A stretch of DNA of 64,000 nt, from the NCBI RefSeq assembly GCF_933775445.1, contig NC_065874.1, positions 23,010,501 through 23,074,500 on the forward strand. Direction: 5' to 3'. Within the stretch, counting starts at the first letter, position 1, and each line of letters begins with the position of its first letter. The DNA comes from Argentina anserina. Taxonomy: Eukaryota; Streptophyta; Magnoliopsida; Rosales; Rosaceae. Position numbers and translations under genes: made by a program. Below, piece by piece: positions 34,443 to 45,473 of this stretch. The notes beneath the pieces were generated by a model. It did not search any database, was not told where the DNA came from, and saw nothing but the letters and a program-made list of their open reading frames with translations.

Positions 34443-34509
34443 TGATGCAGGATGAAATAATTGTGTATTATTGAATGATATGGTGGCCTATATATAGGCA
34501 TTTACAAAA
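34443..34509 (-). repeat. Truncated copia 5' LTR
   Basis: The same 67 bases as the inner part of the 3' LTR (TGATGCAGGATGAAATAATT... through ...GGCATTTACAAAAC); it then switches abruptly to the GCACCCGCTTCC repeat. Confidence 0.85.
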
Positions 34510-35017
34510 CGCACCCGCTTCCTTAATTTTTGAAAAAAATCGCTTCTGCATTTCCAAACACTTCGCTTCCACGTATCCGCACCCGATTTCATTCATCATA
34601 GATGTGAGCCCAGAATTTATTGATGAGTTAAATTGAGATCGTACGAGAATTATTTTACGGTCTCGGTAATTATTTAAGTGAATGCTCCTAAATATTATTA
34701 AAAAATTTCTATAAGGTGAAGTCCTTGATATAAGAGCTTGGTAGTGCACATTACGACGAGTACGTGAGAGTTTTCTAGTAATTATTCGGATTTCAGAGCT
34801 ATTTTATATGATTTTCCGAAGTTTTGGTATTATTGAGGATCTACTGGAAAATCATAAAATGGTTACGGCGTAATCTGAGCCATAGATTTTGATCAGTTGA
34901 ATCTGGGCCCTTAGATTATTAAGTGAACTAGTGGATATATATACATAGGAGAATATCAAAGCTTCACTATTCTCCCAAACACTCGGTGTCTTCGACATTT
35001 CCCTAACCCGCGCGACA
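34510..35017 (+). promoter_or_regulatory. CGCTTCC repeat remnant and promoter-like DNA
   Basis: 34,512-34,585 carries CGCTTCC motifs (right part of the interrupted repeat). 34,600-34,930 is AT-rich and LTR/promoter-like. GGATATATATACATAGG at about 34,932-34,950 is a good TATA box, 70-100 bases upstream of the ATGs at 35,018 and 35,047. Confidence 0.4.
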
Positions 35018-35046
35018 ATGAGAGGCGATCTCCATCGGAACAGGCA

Positions 35047-35433
35047 ATGAGCACCATTCTATGCCTCTTAGCCGAATGCCAAACTTTGAAGAACCAATCT
35101 CAAAGTCTGTCGCAACACAACGCTGATGCTAGAAACTTTATTACGCAAAGCCCTGCCCAACTTAAGACCAAGCTTCAACATGCCAAGACCAGCCGTTCCC
35201 AACAAATCAGTGAATTGCGTCAACAAATAGCGGAGCTTGAAGCTGAGCAAGCTAGAGAGCTCAAGGCTGTGGATGAAGAAATAACAAATACTGTACCCCA
35301 AATTCAGGAACGCAAAAGGCAACTGGCAGCTTCTGAGGCTGAGGAAAGGAGGATCAACAACCTGATTTGCGATAAAGCCAGTGATACTGGAAAACTTCTC
35401 CTAGATATCCGCCTTGTCGGACATAGAATGTAA
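35047..35433 (+). CDS. Small coiled-coil protein, unknown
   Basis: A 128-residue ORF with a TATA box about 100 bases upstream. Residues about 10-110 are Gln/Glu/Lys/Ala-rich with heptad-like leucine/isoleucine spacing (SQQISELRQQIAELEAEQAR), predicting a coiled coil. No signal peptide, membrane segment or catalytic motif. A 10-codon upstream ORF (35,018-35,050) overlaps its start by ATGA. I do not recognise the family. It resembles C-terminal coiled-coil tails found in some plant transposon-derived proteins, so it could be a gene fragment carried in by an element rather than a host gene. It is not interrupted. Confidence 0.4.
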   Translation: MSTILCLLAECQTLKNQSQSLSQHNADARNFITQSPAQLKTKLQHAKTSRSQQISELRQQIAELEAEQARELKAVDEEITNTVPQIQERKRQLAASEAEERRINNLICDKASDTGKLLLDIRLVGHRM

Positions 35434-35519
35434 TTTGAATATCAAAGTATTTTAGTAGTAAGAATTGCAATTTAACTCTGTCTGCTCACCCTACTTGCAT
35501 CTCCTTGACCTGTCAAAAA

Positions 35520-35790
35520 CCCAAGTAAAGGCCCAAGGCCAGAGCCCAACTCAACTCACCACCGTCCAAGTTTGCATGCAAACTCTCGAAAACATGAGCA
35601 ATCAATACTGGGAAACGCACAAATCGTTTTAGTTTGACCACTATTGCTGCAATAAATCCCAGGCGCGATCTCCAAATCTGTATCTCTAATCTCAGCCCTT
35701 GAATCCAAGTTTCTTCTGCTATAAAACGAAACCCTAAGGAAAGAACACACAACACTCTCTTCCGCAGCCTCCAACCATGTATGTTCCATT
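35520..35790 (+). promoter_or_regulatory. Ribosomal-protein-type promoter remnant
   Basis: Site II-like AGGCCCAAG and AGAGCCCAAC (35,529-35,550), a TATA box TATAAAA (35,720-35,726), a telo-box AAACCCTAA (35,729-35,737), a short pyrimidine-rich leader and an ATG at 35,777 overlapping a splice-donor-like AT|GTATGT. Plant ribosomal-protein and translation genes commonly combine these elements with a first intron right at the start codon. No downstream coding exon was recognised before the gypsy element, so it looks like a promoter fragment cut from its gene. Confidence 0.5.
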
Positions 35791-36793
35791 TCTTCCTTCG
35801 AAACCCCTTAGGTTTCTTAAGTTTCATCCCCCAGACTTGCAAACTCAATAGCAATTTTTCAGAGTCTTATTCTACCCTCAAATGTGAGGTAGGAGTCTTA
35901 TTCCACCCTCACATCCTCCCTTCTTTGTAGTTCAGCACTAGGGATCTGCCCTGCATTAAGGGTTGTTCTTAGTGAAGGATTACAAGTGAGAGAGAAAATG
36001 GCAGCCCTTCCTGCGGCCTATTCATCATGGTTTAGTCGCCGAGCATCAGGAAGCAGGCAGCCAAATTCAGGACCAGAGCCAATAGGTACTTCATGCTCGT
36101 CACGTACTTCTTTTGATACGCGATGCGAGCTGTTATATCTCCTATGTGTAATATCCTCCAATCTCCATTCTTTGAAGAAATATTAGGAGAGGTGTACAAA
36201 TCAAGGCTCTGGATCCCTCATGCTACCACCAGTCTTCCAATTAGAACCTATGTTTGGCATCAAGCTGGTTCCAATCGGCCTTCAACTGGTGCAGCTTAAT
36301 CTCGAGTTTCTCGTGGTGGTGGGATGAACATGAGAAACCGCGAAGAGCTTTCCACCTAGCATAGATGGTATCAGAGCTTGTTAAAGCTCACATGTAATAA
36401 TATAGGTCTTGTATAAAGTTTCTGGCCACAAAGCCATATGAATAAAACAAACTTGTTTCATAAAACACTTGTATTGTTTCATTGTTGTGTAACAAAAGTT
36501 ACAACCAATTCTGGACCACAAGTATTGGTCCAATGTGTTACAAAAAATTCCGGAGTATGATTAAGAAACTCATAAAGTTTCAGAAACCCGATAGTTTCGA
36601 AAAAAAATTTCTGGGCTCGCGACCGGTAGTAACGTTCGCGACCGGTAGTAACGTTCGCGACCGTTAGTAACGTTCGCGAACCTTATAATTTTCTGGGTTC
36701 GCAATCGTTAAATACTGAGTATCCATAGTGTTGCCCCCCTGTTTACTTGGTTGAAAGGATGGAAACCAAGGAAACACTAAGTCCGAACACCAG
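35791..36793. other. Gene-free stretch with PBS-like site and 19-bp repeats
   Basis: Contains a perfect tRNA-iMet-type primer site TGGTATCAGAGC at about 36,367-36,378, suggesting the leader of a lost retroelement. A 19-bp CpG-rich tandem repeat (TCGCGACCGGTAGTAACGT at 36,617, 36,636 and 36,655) follows, then a GCCCCCCTGTTTAC tract near 36,735, the polypurine tract of the Tat element on the minus strand. A 66-codon ORF at 35,986-36,186 has no recognised domain. Confidence 0.5.
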
Positions 36794-38822
36794 TTATTTT
36801 GCTTGCACCGCTGTCGGTGGATCTTCATACTCCCAAACACTAGGAAAGTTCTTCTTAAGATGGCGACCGTTCATGGGATTTATGTGAACATTCCCATCAG
36901 TATCACAGGTAGTAAGTGCCTTTGCCCATTACTCGATGAATCACAAAAGGACCTTCCCATTTAGCAGACCATTTACCACGACCATCAACTCGCTCACCAT
37001 AAGGCAAAGAAGCTTTCCAAACTAAGTCCCCAACTCCAAAGCTGCGTCCTCTCGTGCGTTTTTCATATAGCCGTGCTATCTTTTTCTTTTCTGCAATAAG
37101 ATTGTCGAGAGCTTCCATCCGTCGAGAGTCCAAGTCCTCATGCTCTTGATACATAGCTTGAACATAGTCCTCACCAATCAACTGGTGCTACTCGCGAACC
37201 CTCAGCGACTAAACATTAATTTCAATAGGAAGTACTTCATCATGTCCATACATCAAAGCATAAGGTGTAGTACCAGTTGGAGTGCGTTTGGAAGTTCTAT
37301 AAGCCCATAACGTGTGATCCAACTCTGTATGCCAAGATCGCGGATTTGCATCCAACATTCGTTTGAGTATAGACATAATGACACGGTTGCTAGCTTCTGC
37401 CTGGCCATTTGCTTGAGCATAATAAGGACTGGAATGCAGAAACCTGATCCCATAGCCAGTTAAGAATGTCTGAGTCTTTTCAGCCATGAAACCTGCCCCC
37501 CTGTCTGCCATCAAACATTCTGGAATGCCATACCTGGTGATAATATATTTGAAGATAAAATCAGTGATCACCTCTGAAGATGTCGTCCTGACTGGTATAG
37601 CCTCGACTCACTTGATGAAGAAATCTGTAGCCAGTAGAATGTGCTTGTGTTGTAAAGAAGAATTGGGATGAATCTCCCCAATAAAGTCTAAAGCCCATCC
37701 GCGACCTGGCCAAGGTTTAATTATTGGTTGCAGAGGAACGTCAGGCACATGCTGGACTGGTCCATGCATTTGACATTCAATGCAACCCTGCGCGAAGGTG
37801 ATGCAGTCCTTGAGCATGGTAGGCCAATAGAAACCATATCGGTGAATGAGCCATCGCATCTTTGGACCAGCTTGGTGAGAACCACAATTGCCACAATAAA
37901 CCTCTCGTAAGCACCTCTTAGCCTCAGCTCCATAGATGCATCGCAGGTACAAGCCATCTTCGGCCCGGCGCAATAGTTCACCGCCTCGAAGGACGTAGTT
38001 AGTAGCAAAATATCTAACCCTCTTGTCCACCGGTGCAGAAGGATCAGTAAGGTACTGGATAATCGGTTGCCGCCAATCCACATCAATAGTGTCAATAACA
38101 GCCACCAACCATTCATCGTTAACCTCTTTCCTTGCCATAAAGGAAGGTAATGTGCGTCTCTGAACCTTCAAAATCCTCTCGCGAACGCCGTCTGCCAAGG
38201 GAATGCCCATAGCCAACTGTGCTAATTCATTAGCAGCGAAATTTCGTTCTCGAGGAATATAGTTAAGCACCACGTCTGCAAATTGGTCTAACAATTCCGA
38301 TGCTCGCTCCCAAAAAGGGAGTAATGTAAAATTGTTACACTTATAGACACCCTTGAGCTGGTTAATAACTAGGAGTGAATCACCTAATACCTCAACCTCG
38401 GTGACCTCCAGATCAAGCAACAGCTCTAGGCCAATGATGATGGCCTCATATTCTGCCTGATTGTTAGTGCACTTCCATTCTAGCTGAAAAGAGGAACAAT
38501 GTCTGACTCCGGAAGGATTAACCAATGCAACACCCGCTCCTAATAAATGATCAGTGCTGCTACCATCAAAATAAAGAACCCAAGTATGAGTGTGAACAAA
38601 GGAAACAACCAAGTTCTGGTCTTCGATGTCCTCCATAATAGGATGATGTAACAAAAAGTCAGACACTGCCTGTCCTGTGAGCGCCTTTAAGGGTGTATAC
38701 TGTAAAGAAAACTCTGATAGCTCCAAGATCCACTTACCAATCCGACCCCTAAGCATAAGTCTGGTAAGAATATACTTCACTAAATCGGTTTGCGCCACCA
38801 CCACTGTAGTAAAGGACAGCAT
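36794..38822 (-). pseudogene. Tat pol: archaeal-type RNase H and integrase
   Basis: The ORF segments 38,822-37,608, 37,571-37,209 and 37,181-36,903 lie in one frame, separated by stops (for example AAG TGA GTC, where the family has Trp). The archaeal-type RNase H is marked by YFDGSSTD and TNNQAEYEAIIIGLEL. The integrase has the zinc-binding H/C region ending CIECQ, catalytic D in ALDFIGEI, D in CLMADRGAGF and E in NGQAEASNR. The C-terminal part includes WKASLPYGER, and after a frame change near 36,903 runs on to a TAA at about 36,794. Confidence 0.85.
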
Positions 38823-40331
38823 GTAGTGGCGGAGCTTGGTACCAGCAAACTACAAAGCTAAACACAACCTCTCAATTGGCGAGTATCTAGTTTCAGCCTC
38901 CAATAAGGTCCGGCTCAGGTAATAAACTGCATGCTCAATCTTCTTGCCCCCCTCTCCATTACCATCTTATGCTAAGAGTCCTGCAATTGAGTAAGGGGAA
39001 GCTGAGATGTATAGCTTCAAAGGTACTCCAGGCCGTGGGGGTCGAAGAACAGGTGGATGAGTAAGGTATTCTTTGATTTTATCAAAAGCTGCCTGTTGCG
39101 CAGGCCCCCACTGAAACTCTTGGTCCGCTTTAAGCTTCAACAAGGGAGAAAAAATTGCGGTTTTGCCAGCGGAATTAGAAATGAAGTGTCGAAGGAAGTT
39201 TATTTTCCCAAGCAAACTCTGAAGTTCCCTCTTGTTCCTAGGTGCCGGCATATCTAGAACTGCTTTTGCCTTATCCTCCGCGACTTCAATACCTCTTTCA
39301 TGCCCTATGAAACCGAAGAAGTCTCCTGCTCGAACCCCGAAAATGCATTTAGCTGGGTTCATCCTGAGCTTGTGCTTTCTCATCCTGGTGAACACTGTCC
39401 TCAAATTCTCGATGTGATCTTCTTTCTTCTTAGACTTGACCACCACGTCATCGATATATACTTCGAGAATGCCCCCCAGCACATCGTGGAAAATCAGGTT
39501 CATTGCTCGCTGGTACGTAGCTCCTGCATTGGTCAGACCAAATGGCATATTGTTATATTCAAACACTCCAGTGAACCCTGGATATCTAAACGTTGTTTTG
39601 TGTCTATCCGGTTCATAAACAGGAATCTGGTGATAACCAGCTGTGCCGTCCATAAAAGATAGTAGTTCATGTCCTGCGACTGCATCGACCAACATATCCA
39701 CCACGGGCATGGGATAGACATCTTTCGGTGTCGCAGCATTCAGATTCATGTAGTCCACACACACGCGAATCTTGCCATTTTTCTTCCGCACTGGTACTAT
39801 GTTCGACAACCACTGAGAATATTTAGCTGGTCGGATAATACCGGCTTGGAACATGTTTTGAACCTCTTTCTTGACTAATGCTGCTGTGTCTGCACTCATT
39901 CGCCGTGGACTTTGTTGTACATGCTTGTACCATTCCATTATGGGCAAGCGATGGCAAACTAAATCTGGTGACAAGCCCGACGTGTCCTCAAATTTCTCAG
40001 CAAAACAATCGCGGAACTCCTGCAACAACTTTACCAAACGTTGTCTCAGTTCCTCATCCAAGTGTTTACTTACTCCAACCTCCATGGGCTCTTCTGTAGT
40101 CCCAAGATTGATCTTTTCCACTGGATCTTTCACTTTAGGTGGAGTGTCATCCAAAGCTGCTGGTGCTGGTTGAATGAACTCCTCCTCTGCTTGAACCTCA
40201 GTTAAATCATCATCAATGCACTCAACTAGTGCCATTGCCCCCCAAGCCTCATGTTCCTCTCTGTAAATCGATAAACGTTGGAGAAAGAACACGTAGGCCT
40301 GCTCTTGTTCCTTGGCCAGTGACGTACTCAT
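38823..40331 (-). pseudogene. Tat pol: reverse transcriptase and first RNase H
   Basis: A 454-codon open stretch carries RT motifs in order: VPVRKKNGKIRVCVDYMNLN, MPFGLTNAGATYQRAMN, and the catalytic EVYIDDVVVKSK. The connection to the first RNase H follows but is cut by TAA (at about 38,967) and TAG codons. The N-terminal 120 residues are the acidic linker between protease and RT. Confidence 0.85.
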
Positions 40332-41595
40332 GGATGATTACTGTTTGCTTTACGATGAAGCCAGGTCGATTTATATCTGTTTTAACCTATACTAAACCCT
40401 ATCGCGTCAATTCTGTAGAAGTCACCCCAACTGAACGACCCTTAGTATCGACTCCGGCAACTCCTAATGGCCTCATGTCACCATAATAATACTCCGCATC
40501 TAAAATGCAGGAAGTGACTGAGTATGGTCGATCATCTGCTCTCACTAGCTCTGCCTTGTCAGTTGCGGGATGCCACATAAGCATTTCTTAGTGTAGAGTA
40601 GAAGGGATGCAGTAAGCTCTATGTATCTAATCCCTGCCAAGTATGATGCTGTATGGAGCGGTGCAATATGTAACGAAGAATGTCTGAAACAGCTCAGAAG
40701 GTCCTATTTTGACATTGAGGATCAAAACTCCCAAGTTCTTAGTTAAGTTGCCAGCAAAACTCCTGACCTTAAGATTGCTACTGAGAACCTTTTCCTTTGC
40801 AATACCAAGTGCCTCGACTGTCTTCACTGTAATAATGCTTACCGCTGCACCACCGTCGACGAGGATTTTGTTCACTCTCTTACCCTCCATTTCAGCTGAT
40901 ATGTATAAAGGTTTAATGTGCTGAGTCATGGTCGCCGTAGGCTTTGTGAACATCATGAAGAACCTTTGGAGCTCTGTCATCGTGTGAGATTTATCAGCTC
41001 CCTCTCTCCTCGTGTCTTTCTCACCAGTTGGCACCTCTGTAGATGACAACTCTGCGACTGTACCCACCTCCTGGGCATGCGTCTCACCTCTGATGAATAG
41101 ATAAGATGACATCGGCCGTGGAAGAGCATACTTCGAGGACAAAGTGAACACCATGTTGCAACTAGGAACAATGTCTAGCCTTGGTATTCCTTCCTCGACG
41201 CTATCTCCATGACAGAGGTTAAACATGTTGCAATCTGGGGTATCTGTCATTTCTTCATCATAACCTTCTTCCAGTTCGTCCTCTGGATCAGAAAACTCTA
41301 ACCCTTGCTCATTACCACCCGATTCTTCCATATTGTCATCTGGAATGGACCCAGTTGGTGTTCGCGAGGGGAACTTACTTCTGAGATACTCCGTTAGTGA
41401 TTGCTCCTGATGGTCCTTGGGAAGAGTAACCACTGCCGCAGCCTCAACTACCTCTGGAACCACAAGTATTGGTTCTTTCACTGTTGGAACCACTAGTGCT
41501 GGTTCTTTGATCTTCAGCTTCCATTCAAACTGTGGCTTGATTCTCTCTAGAACCGGTTCCTGGTGGCCTGGCTTACTTACAGACCTTTTTGGCAC
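40332..41595 (-). pseudogene. Tat protease region
   Basis: The 322-codon open stretch ends in an aspartic protease domain with active-site ILVDGGAAVSII and a later ILGRD. It is in a different frame from gag and RT, so at least two small indels flank it. Stops also follow ILGRD. Confidence 0.75.
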
Positions 41596-44500
41596 CCATT
41601 TAGATTGCGCAAGTTGTGCAACATTACTTCGCTGTTGTTTCTACTGAACAGAAACACTCTGTACGTGTTGTCTGTTTATTGTTTGGCCGTCAGTGGACGC
41701 GTAAGACAACCTATCATGGATTGAAACTCTTTGTTCAGGAGCAGTTTCCATTGGTCGTTCAATTCGATTATGAACGCTTTCCCTGGGGTATGGTGCTTCT
41801 TGTGGCGATCATTCCGGCGAATGTGCATATATGGCTTGAAACTAAGCTTTTCAACTGTCTCTCGCAACAACCAAGGTGACTGTTCTAGCTGGTCGCGAGA
41901 GAGCTCTCCTCTGTTATATGCCTCTAGCATTCGCTTGGCCCTTCCCCATCTTTTCTGTACGTACCTTTTCTGAGTTTCTGTAGCCACAAGAGCTCTTCCA
42001 TGCTCCCGAACGTACCAGACATCTGGCTTTAACGACCTCGAAGCAGGTGGTATGTATGGCCGTTGTAGCGCCTCGCGTGAAGCTTGAGTTTCCGACACAT
42101 TCGTCCAAACTCGCTGCCTTCCAAGAACATTCGCGACCCCACCAAGATCTGAGTGTGGCCTTTTCAACACTTGAGCATAAGTGTCTATCTGAACTCTAGC
42201 TTTCTTAGGGTTCTTCCTCTCGGAAAGATCTGTCGGCGAGCGAGGCCTCCGATGCATTCGCGACTCCTCACGTCTGTCAACATTATCACAGTTTATGGAA
42301 CACTCTTTCTTGCATCGATTGCAAAGGACATAAGTTTTTGCCTTTGCGACATTCTGTTCCTTGCTCTGGACAACGCTCTTTCATTTACCCGGATCAAATT
42401 GTTTGGCTCTTGCAACCTCTCCTGCCACGAGCACTCTTTTCACTGTTGTCTCCATAACCAGATTGGGATCTGAAGCAAAAGACAACACTCCCTCATCTAA
42501 CCACTGTTGTACCTGGTCCTTGAGCTGTATACAAATACGAGTATCATGAGTCTAAACGTTATGAAACTTACAATACCGTTTACCTTTAACTTCTTCCACA
42601 GCCGGGAACTCAGTCCATGGTACAATGGTTTCACCCTCAGCAATAAGCTTGTCCAAGATCTCATGAGCCAAAGACGCATCATAAGTGTACTCAGCAAATT
42701 TGGAAGGGCGACGAGTCTTCAACGGTGTTGTCAATGGTATAACTTCCACCATTGATACTGTAGGGAAGGGATCAACATCGACCCAAGCTGCCGCTCTTTC
42801 AGTATCTACCCCTAGCATGTCTTTGTTAATCCAGGTCTACAATTGATCCTTGAGCTTAACACAATCAGCTGTGTGGTGATTGAACAAGTTGTGGAACTTG
42901 CAGTACTTCTTCCCTTCCACCTGCGCCGCGGTAGGCATTGCAGTATCATGCTTCACTCTTCCACTCGCGAACAATTCATCCAGAATTTCTGGAGCCTTGT
43001 GAGCATTGTAGGTATATGAGTCGTATTCGGGCTTGGTAAATGATGCTCTAGAGATCTTGACAGGGTTCCTGGACATCTTCAAAGCCTTAGACTTCAATGC
43101 ATGTCTTCCAGCTATCTCTACGGCAGCCACTTCATCATCTACCTCCTCGACCCACTGCTCTTCGTATGGATATGGTGTGTAGAAAGGATCTACATGCGAG
43201 TAGATAGTGGAAACCCTCTTAGTTCCGGATGGAACTGCATAGCGTGGTTTCAAATTTCCAGGGTGATAGGATACATGTGGACCTTTTGGAACTGTAGCAC
43301 TGTCCTCCATCTCCCTGAGGAACACTTGGTAGGAACCTACCTTGTTTATTAAGTCTGCCATACTAGAAAAGTAGGCATCATGATGTTTGGCCCGTTGACG
43401 GGTCTCCAAACCCTTTATGGCGATGCGAATGGCATCCTGTTCCGCGAGCGGCATTCTGCATTTTGCTTGCTGAAACTTGAACCTCTTCAGGAACTCTACT
43501 GCTGACTCCATTGGCTATTGATACATGGAAGTTAAAGATGACAAATCCACTTCAGGCTCAACACTTCCAAAAGTCGTTTTAAACATTGTCTCAAGCATGG
43601 ACCAATCTGAAATGGACCTTGGCGCCAACTTGGAGAACCAAGATAGCGCCGGTCCTGACAAAGATGAACCAAAAGCCCTCATCTTGAAGACTGGATCAGA
43701 TGCATATGGCCCGCAATCGCTATGAAAACGCGATATATGCTCAGCCGCATTCTCGGAACCCTCTCCTGAGAAAGTCTGGAACTTGATTGGTCGATAACCC
43801 GAGGGCCAAGGACATGCTGTCACCCATTCCGGGAATGGACTTGCATAAGATATATTCGCGGCAGCATGACCATGAATGGTCCTCACACTCTCCTGGATCA
43901 TCTTCTGAACCTGCTCCTCGGTAAGGCTCTGACCCTCTTCTACTTCCTGCTCAGACTCTTCTCGATGTTCCTCTCGTCGCTCGTGACGGAACTGATCTTG
44001 ACGCTCTTGTCTTCCGCCTGGTTGAAGAAGTGCCAATGCTTTTTGTAAAGATTCAACCTCGGGTGTGTTCGACCGTCTGGAACTTCCAAGCGTGAACTTT
44101 CCCTTTTTAGCCTTCACCTTCTTCCTCCTTGCGAGTTTGACAAGCTCAGCATCTGATTTGTCAGCCTCATCACCTCTGGCCTCGTCCTCTTCAGCGCCAT
44201 TGTTGTTACATGCCCTGTCTTTCTTGTTGGACCTAGCCTTTTTAGTGGTATTAGGCTTGTCATGGCTCTGTTTCTCATAAAGCCCGGCGACAGTCCGTTG
44301 GATTCCCAACGCTTCTTCGATTTGATTGAATCGCTCATCCTGGCCTGCGAACTCTAAGCGAGCATTGTTCGCGTGCTCATTAGCACCCAGAACCAACTTC
44401 TTCAACCTGTCGTTGGTCTCAGCCAGATGCTGACCCTGTGTCGACTGTAGTTGCGACACATTATCCAACGTTCTCTCAACTGCAGTCATTCAATTGCCGA

Positions 44501-44714
44501 TGGACTCCTCCAACGACTTGACTACCATCGTCAACTCCTTAAAAGCTAGTTGCATGTCTTCCGGTGTCACCATCACTCCAAACCGCAGCAATGCCTCAAC
44601 CGCCGATAAACCTCTGCAAGCCGTTGTGTTGTGAGGAACACACTGTGAATGCTCTGGTTTCGAGCAAGAGGGATATCCTCGCGAGTAAGGATTCCGGCTT
44701 GCTATCTTTGACAC
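41596..44714 (-). pseudogene. Tat gag with duplicated zinc-knuckle-like module
   Basis: Segments 44,714-44,490, 44,489-43,515, 43,511-42,837, 42,818-42,552 and 42,257-41,676 share one frame and are separated by single stops (TGA at 44,490, TAG near 43,512 and others). The middle is a typical retrotransposon gag helix domain (FQTFSGEG, FGSSLSGPALSWFS). After it a module appears twice: YTYNAHKAPEILDELFASGR...KKYCKFHN...HHTADC and YTYDASLAHEILDKLIAEGE...KRYCKFHN...HDTRIC. A long basic nuclear-signal-like tail follows. The element cannot make a full gag as it stands. Confidence 0.8.
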
Positions 44715-44715
44715 T

Positions 44716-44735
44716 GTCCCACTGGGCGTGCCAAA
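44716..44735 (-). other. Tat primer binding site
   Basis: On the minus strand TTTGGCACGCCCAGTGGGAC directly follows the LTR end GCTCGAACA; this TTTGGC(G/A)CCCANYGTGGG-like form is typical of Tat-lineage primer sites. Confidence 0.75.
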
Positions 44736-45473
44736 TGTTCGAGCTGGGAAAACGGTTCCTCCTCAGAGAACAATCAACAACCCCCGGTGTCGAACCCTAG
44801 ACGGTTCGACCCTTCGTTCTCTGTTGTTGTTGGCGTGCCAGTACCTTTGAGTTAGGTACAACTGTTGCTTTGTTTTACAATGATCGCGCTCACGTACTGT
44901 CTTCTTTTCAAACGATTGCACCGCAGTTGCTGATAAACCGCTGAAGTTCGAATGACCTATACACAACCGGAGTTGCTAGGTACCTTTCACTCCACCTCAA
45001 GTAGATGGCTAATCTTACTTTAGACCGCTTGGGGAAAAACAGAGCTTATATTGTGTCGTTAATAGCAGAACTCTCTCGCTGTAGGGATTTGCTGACTAGT
45101 GTAGACTTTTGTGTTTGCTAGAAGCTAGGCTAGTGACTCGATGTACTTGACTCTAATTGCCGAAGTTAATCGGACTTGTTTGCTACATGCAACGCGAGGC
45201 GTACATCTGGGTAGCTCCGCTCCGATGGGAGATTTGGTTGCCGAAGCGAATCGGACTTTTACTCCGTGGGGAGATTTGACTATGCGGTTGCGCGATAGTT
45301 TGTTTGACGTTGCGTGTGTTATTCTGCACATTCGACCCCCTTATATAGAGAACACAAATTGTTCTTTCTTGCGAATCAAGTCTTGAGAACCTCCTAGTTG
45401 ATTTGAATTCACCTTCCTTATTCAACTCAGATTCTATACAGCGTTAGTCCCCTAAATCTATTCCAATACGGCA
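44736..45473 (-). repeat. Candidate Tat 5' LTR
   Basis: Bounded by the PBS on one side and by TG...CA ends (minus strand TGCCGTATTGG...GCTCGAACA), about 738 bp. A TATA box TCTATATAAGGGGG lies at about 45,340 on the minus strand. The outer boundary is tentative because no second copy is available. Confidence 0.55.

Larger units (their letters stand above)
27241..34509 (-). mobile_element. Ty1/copia LTR retrotransposon, 5' LTR truncated
   Basis: Read on the minus strand the order is 5' LTR remnant, leader, gag, spacer, protease-integrase-reverse transcriptase-RNase H, PPT, 3' LTR. This PR-INT-RT-RH order is diagnostic of copia. The 3' LTR is 185 bp. The same LTR terminus at 34,443-34,509 keeps only 67 bp before CGCTTCC-rich DNA, so about 118 bp of the 5' LTR are gone. 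The shared 67 bp appear identical, suggesting a fairly young insertion. Three nonsense codons in pol and an out-of-frame gag start make it non-autonomous now. Confidence 0.9.
36794..45473 (-). mobile_element. Ty3/gypsy retrotransposon, Tat lineage, decayed
   Basis: Minus-strand order is LTR, PBS, gag, protease, RT, RNase H, a second archaeal-type RNase H, integrase, PPT. RT before integrase defines gypsy; the extra archaeal-type RNase H (YFDGSST..., CTNNQAEYEA) is the hallmark of the Tat lineage. At least two frame changes and many stops are present. The candidate 5' LTR is at 44,736-45,473. No matching 3' LTR was found by eye next to the PPT at about 36,735, so the left end is probably deleted or replaced. 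Confidence 0.85.

Noticed and set aside
34038..34445. Gly/Cys/Arg-rich ORFs on the plus strand
   Set aside because: They are translations of the GC-rich minisatellite in the copia leader.
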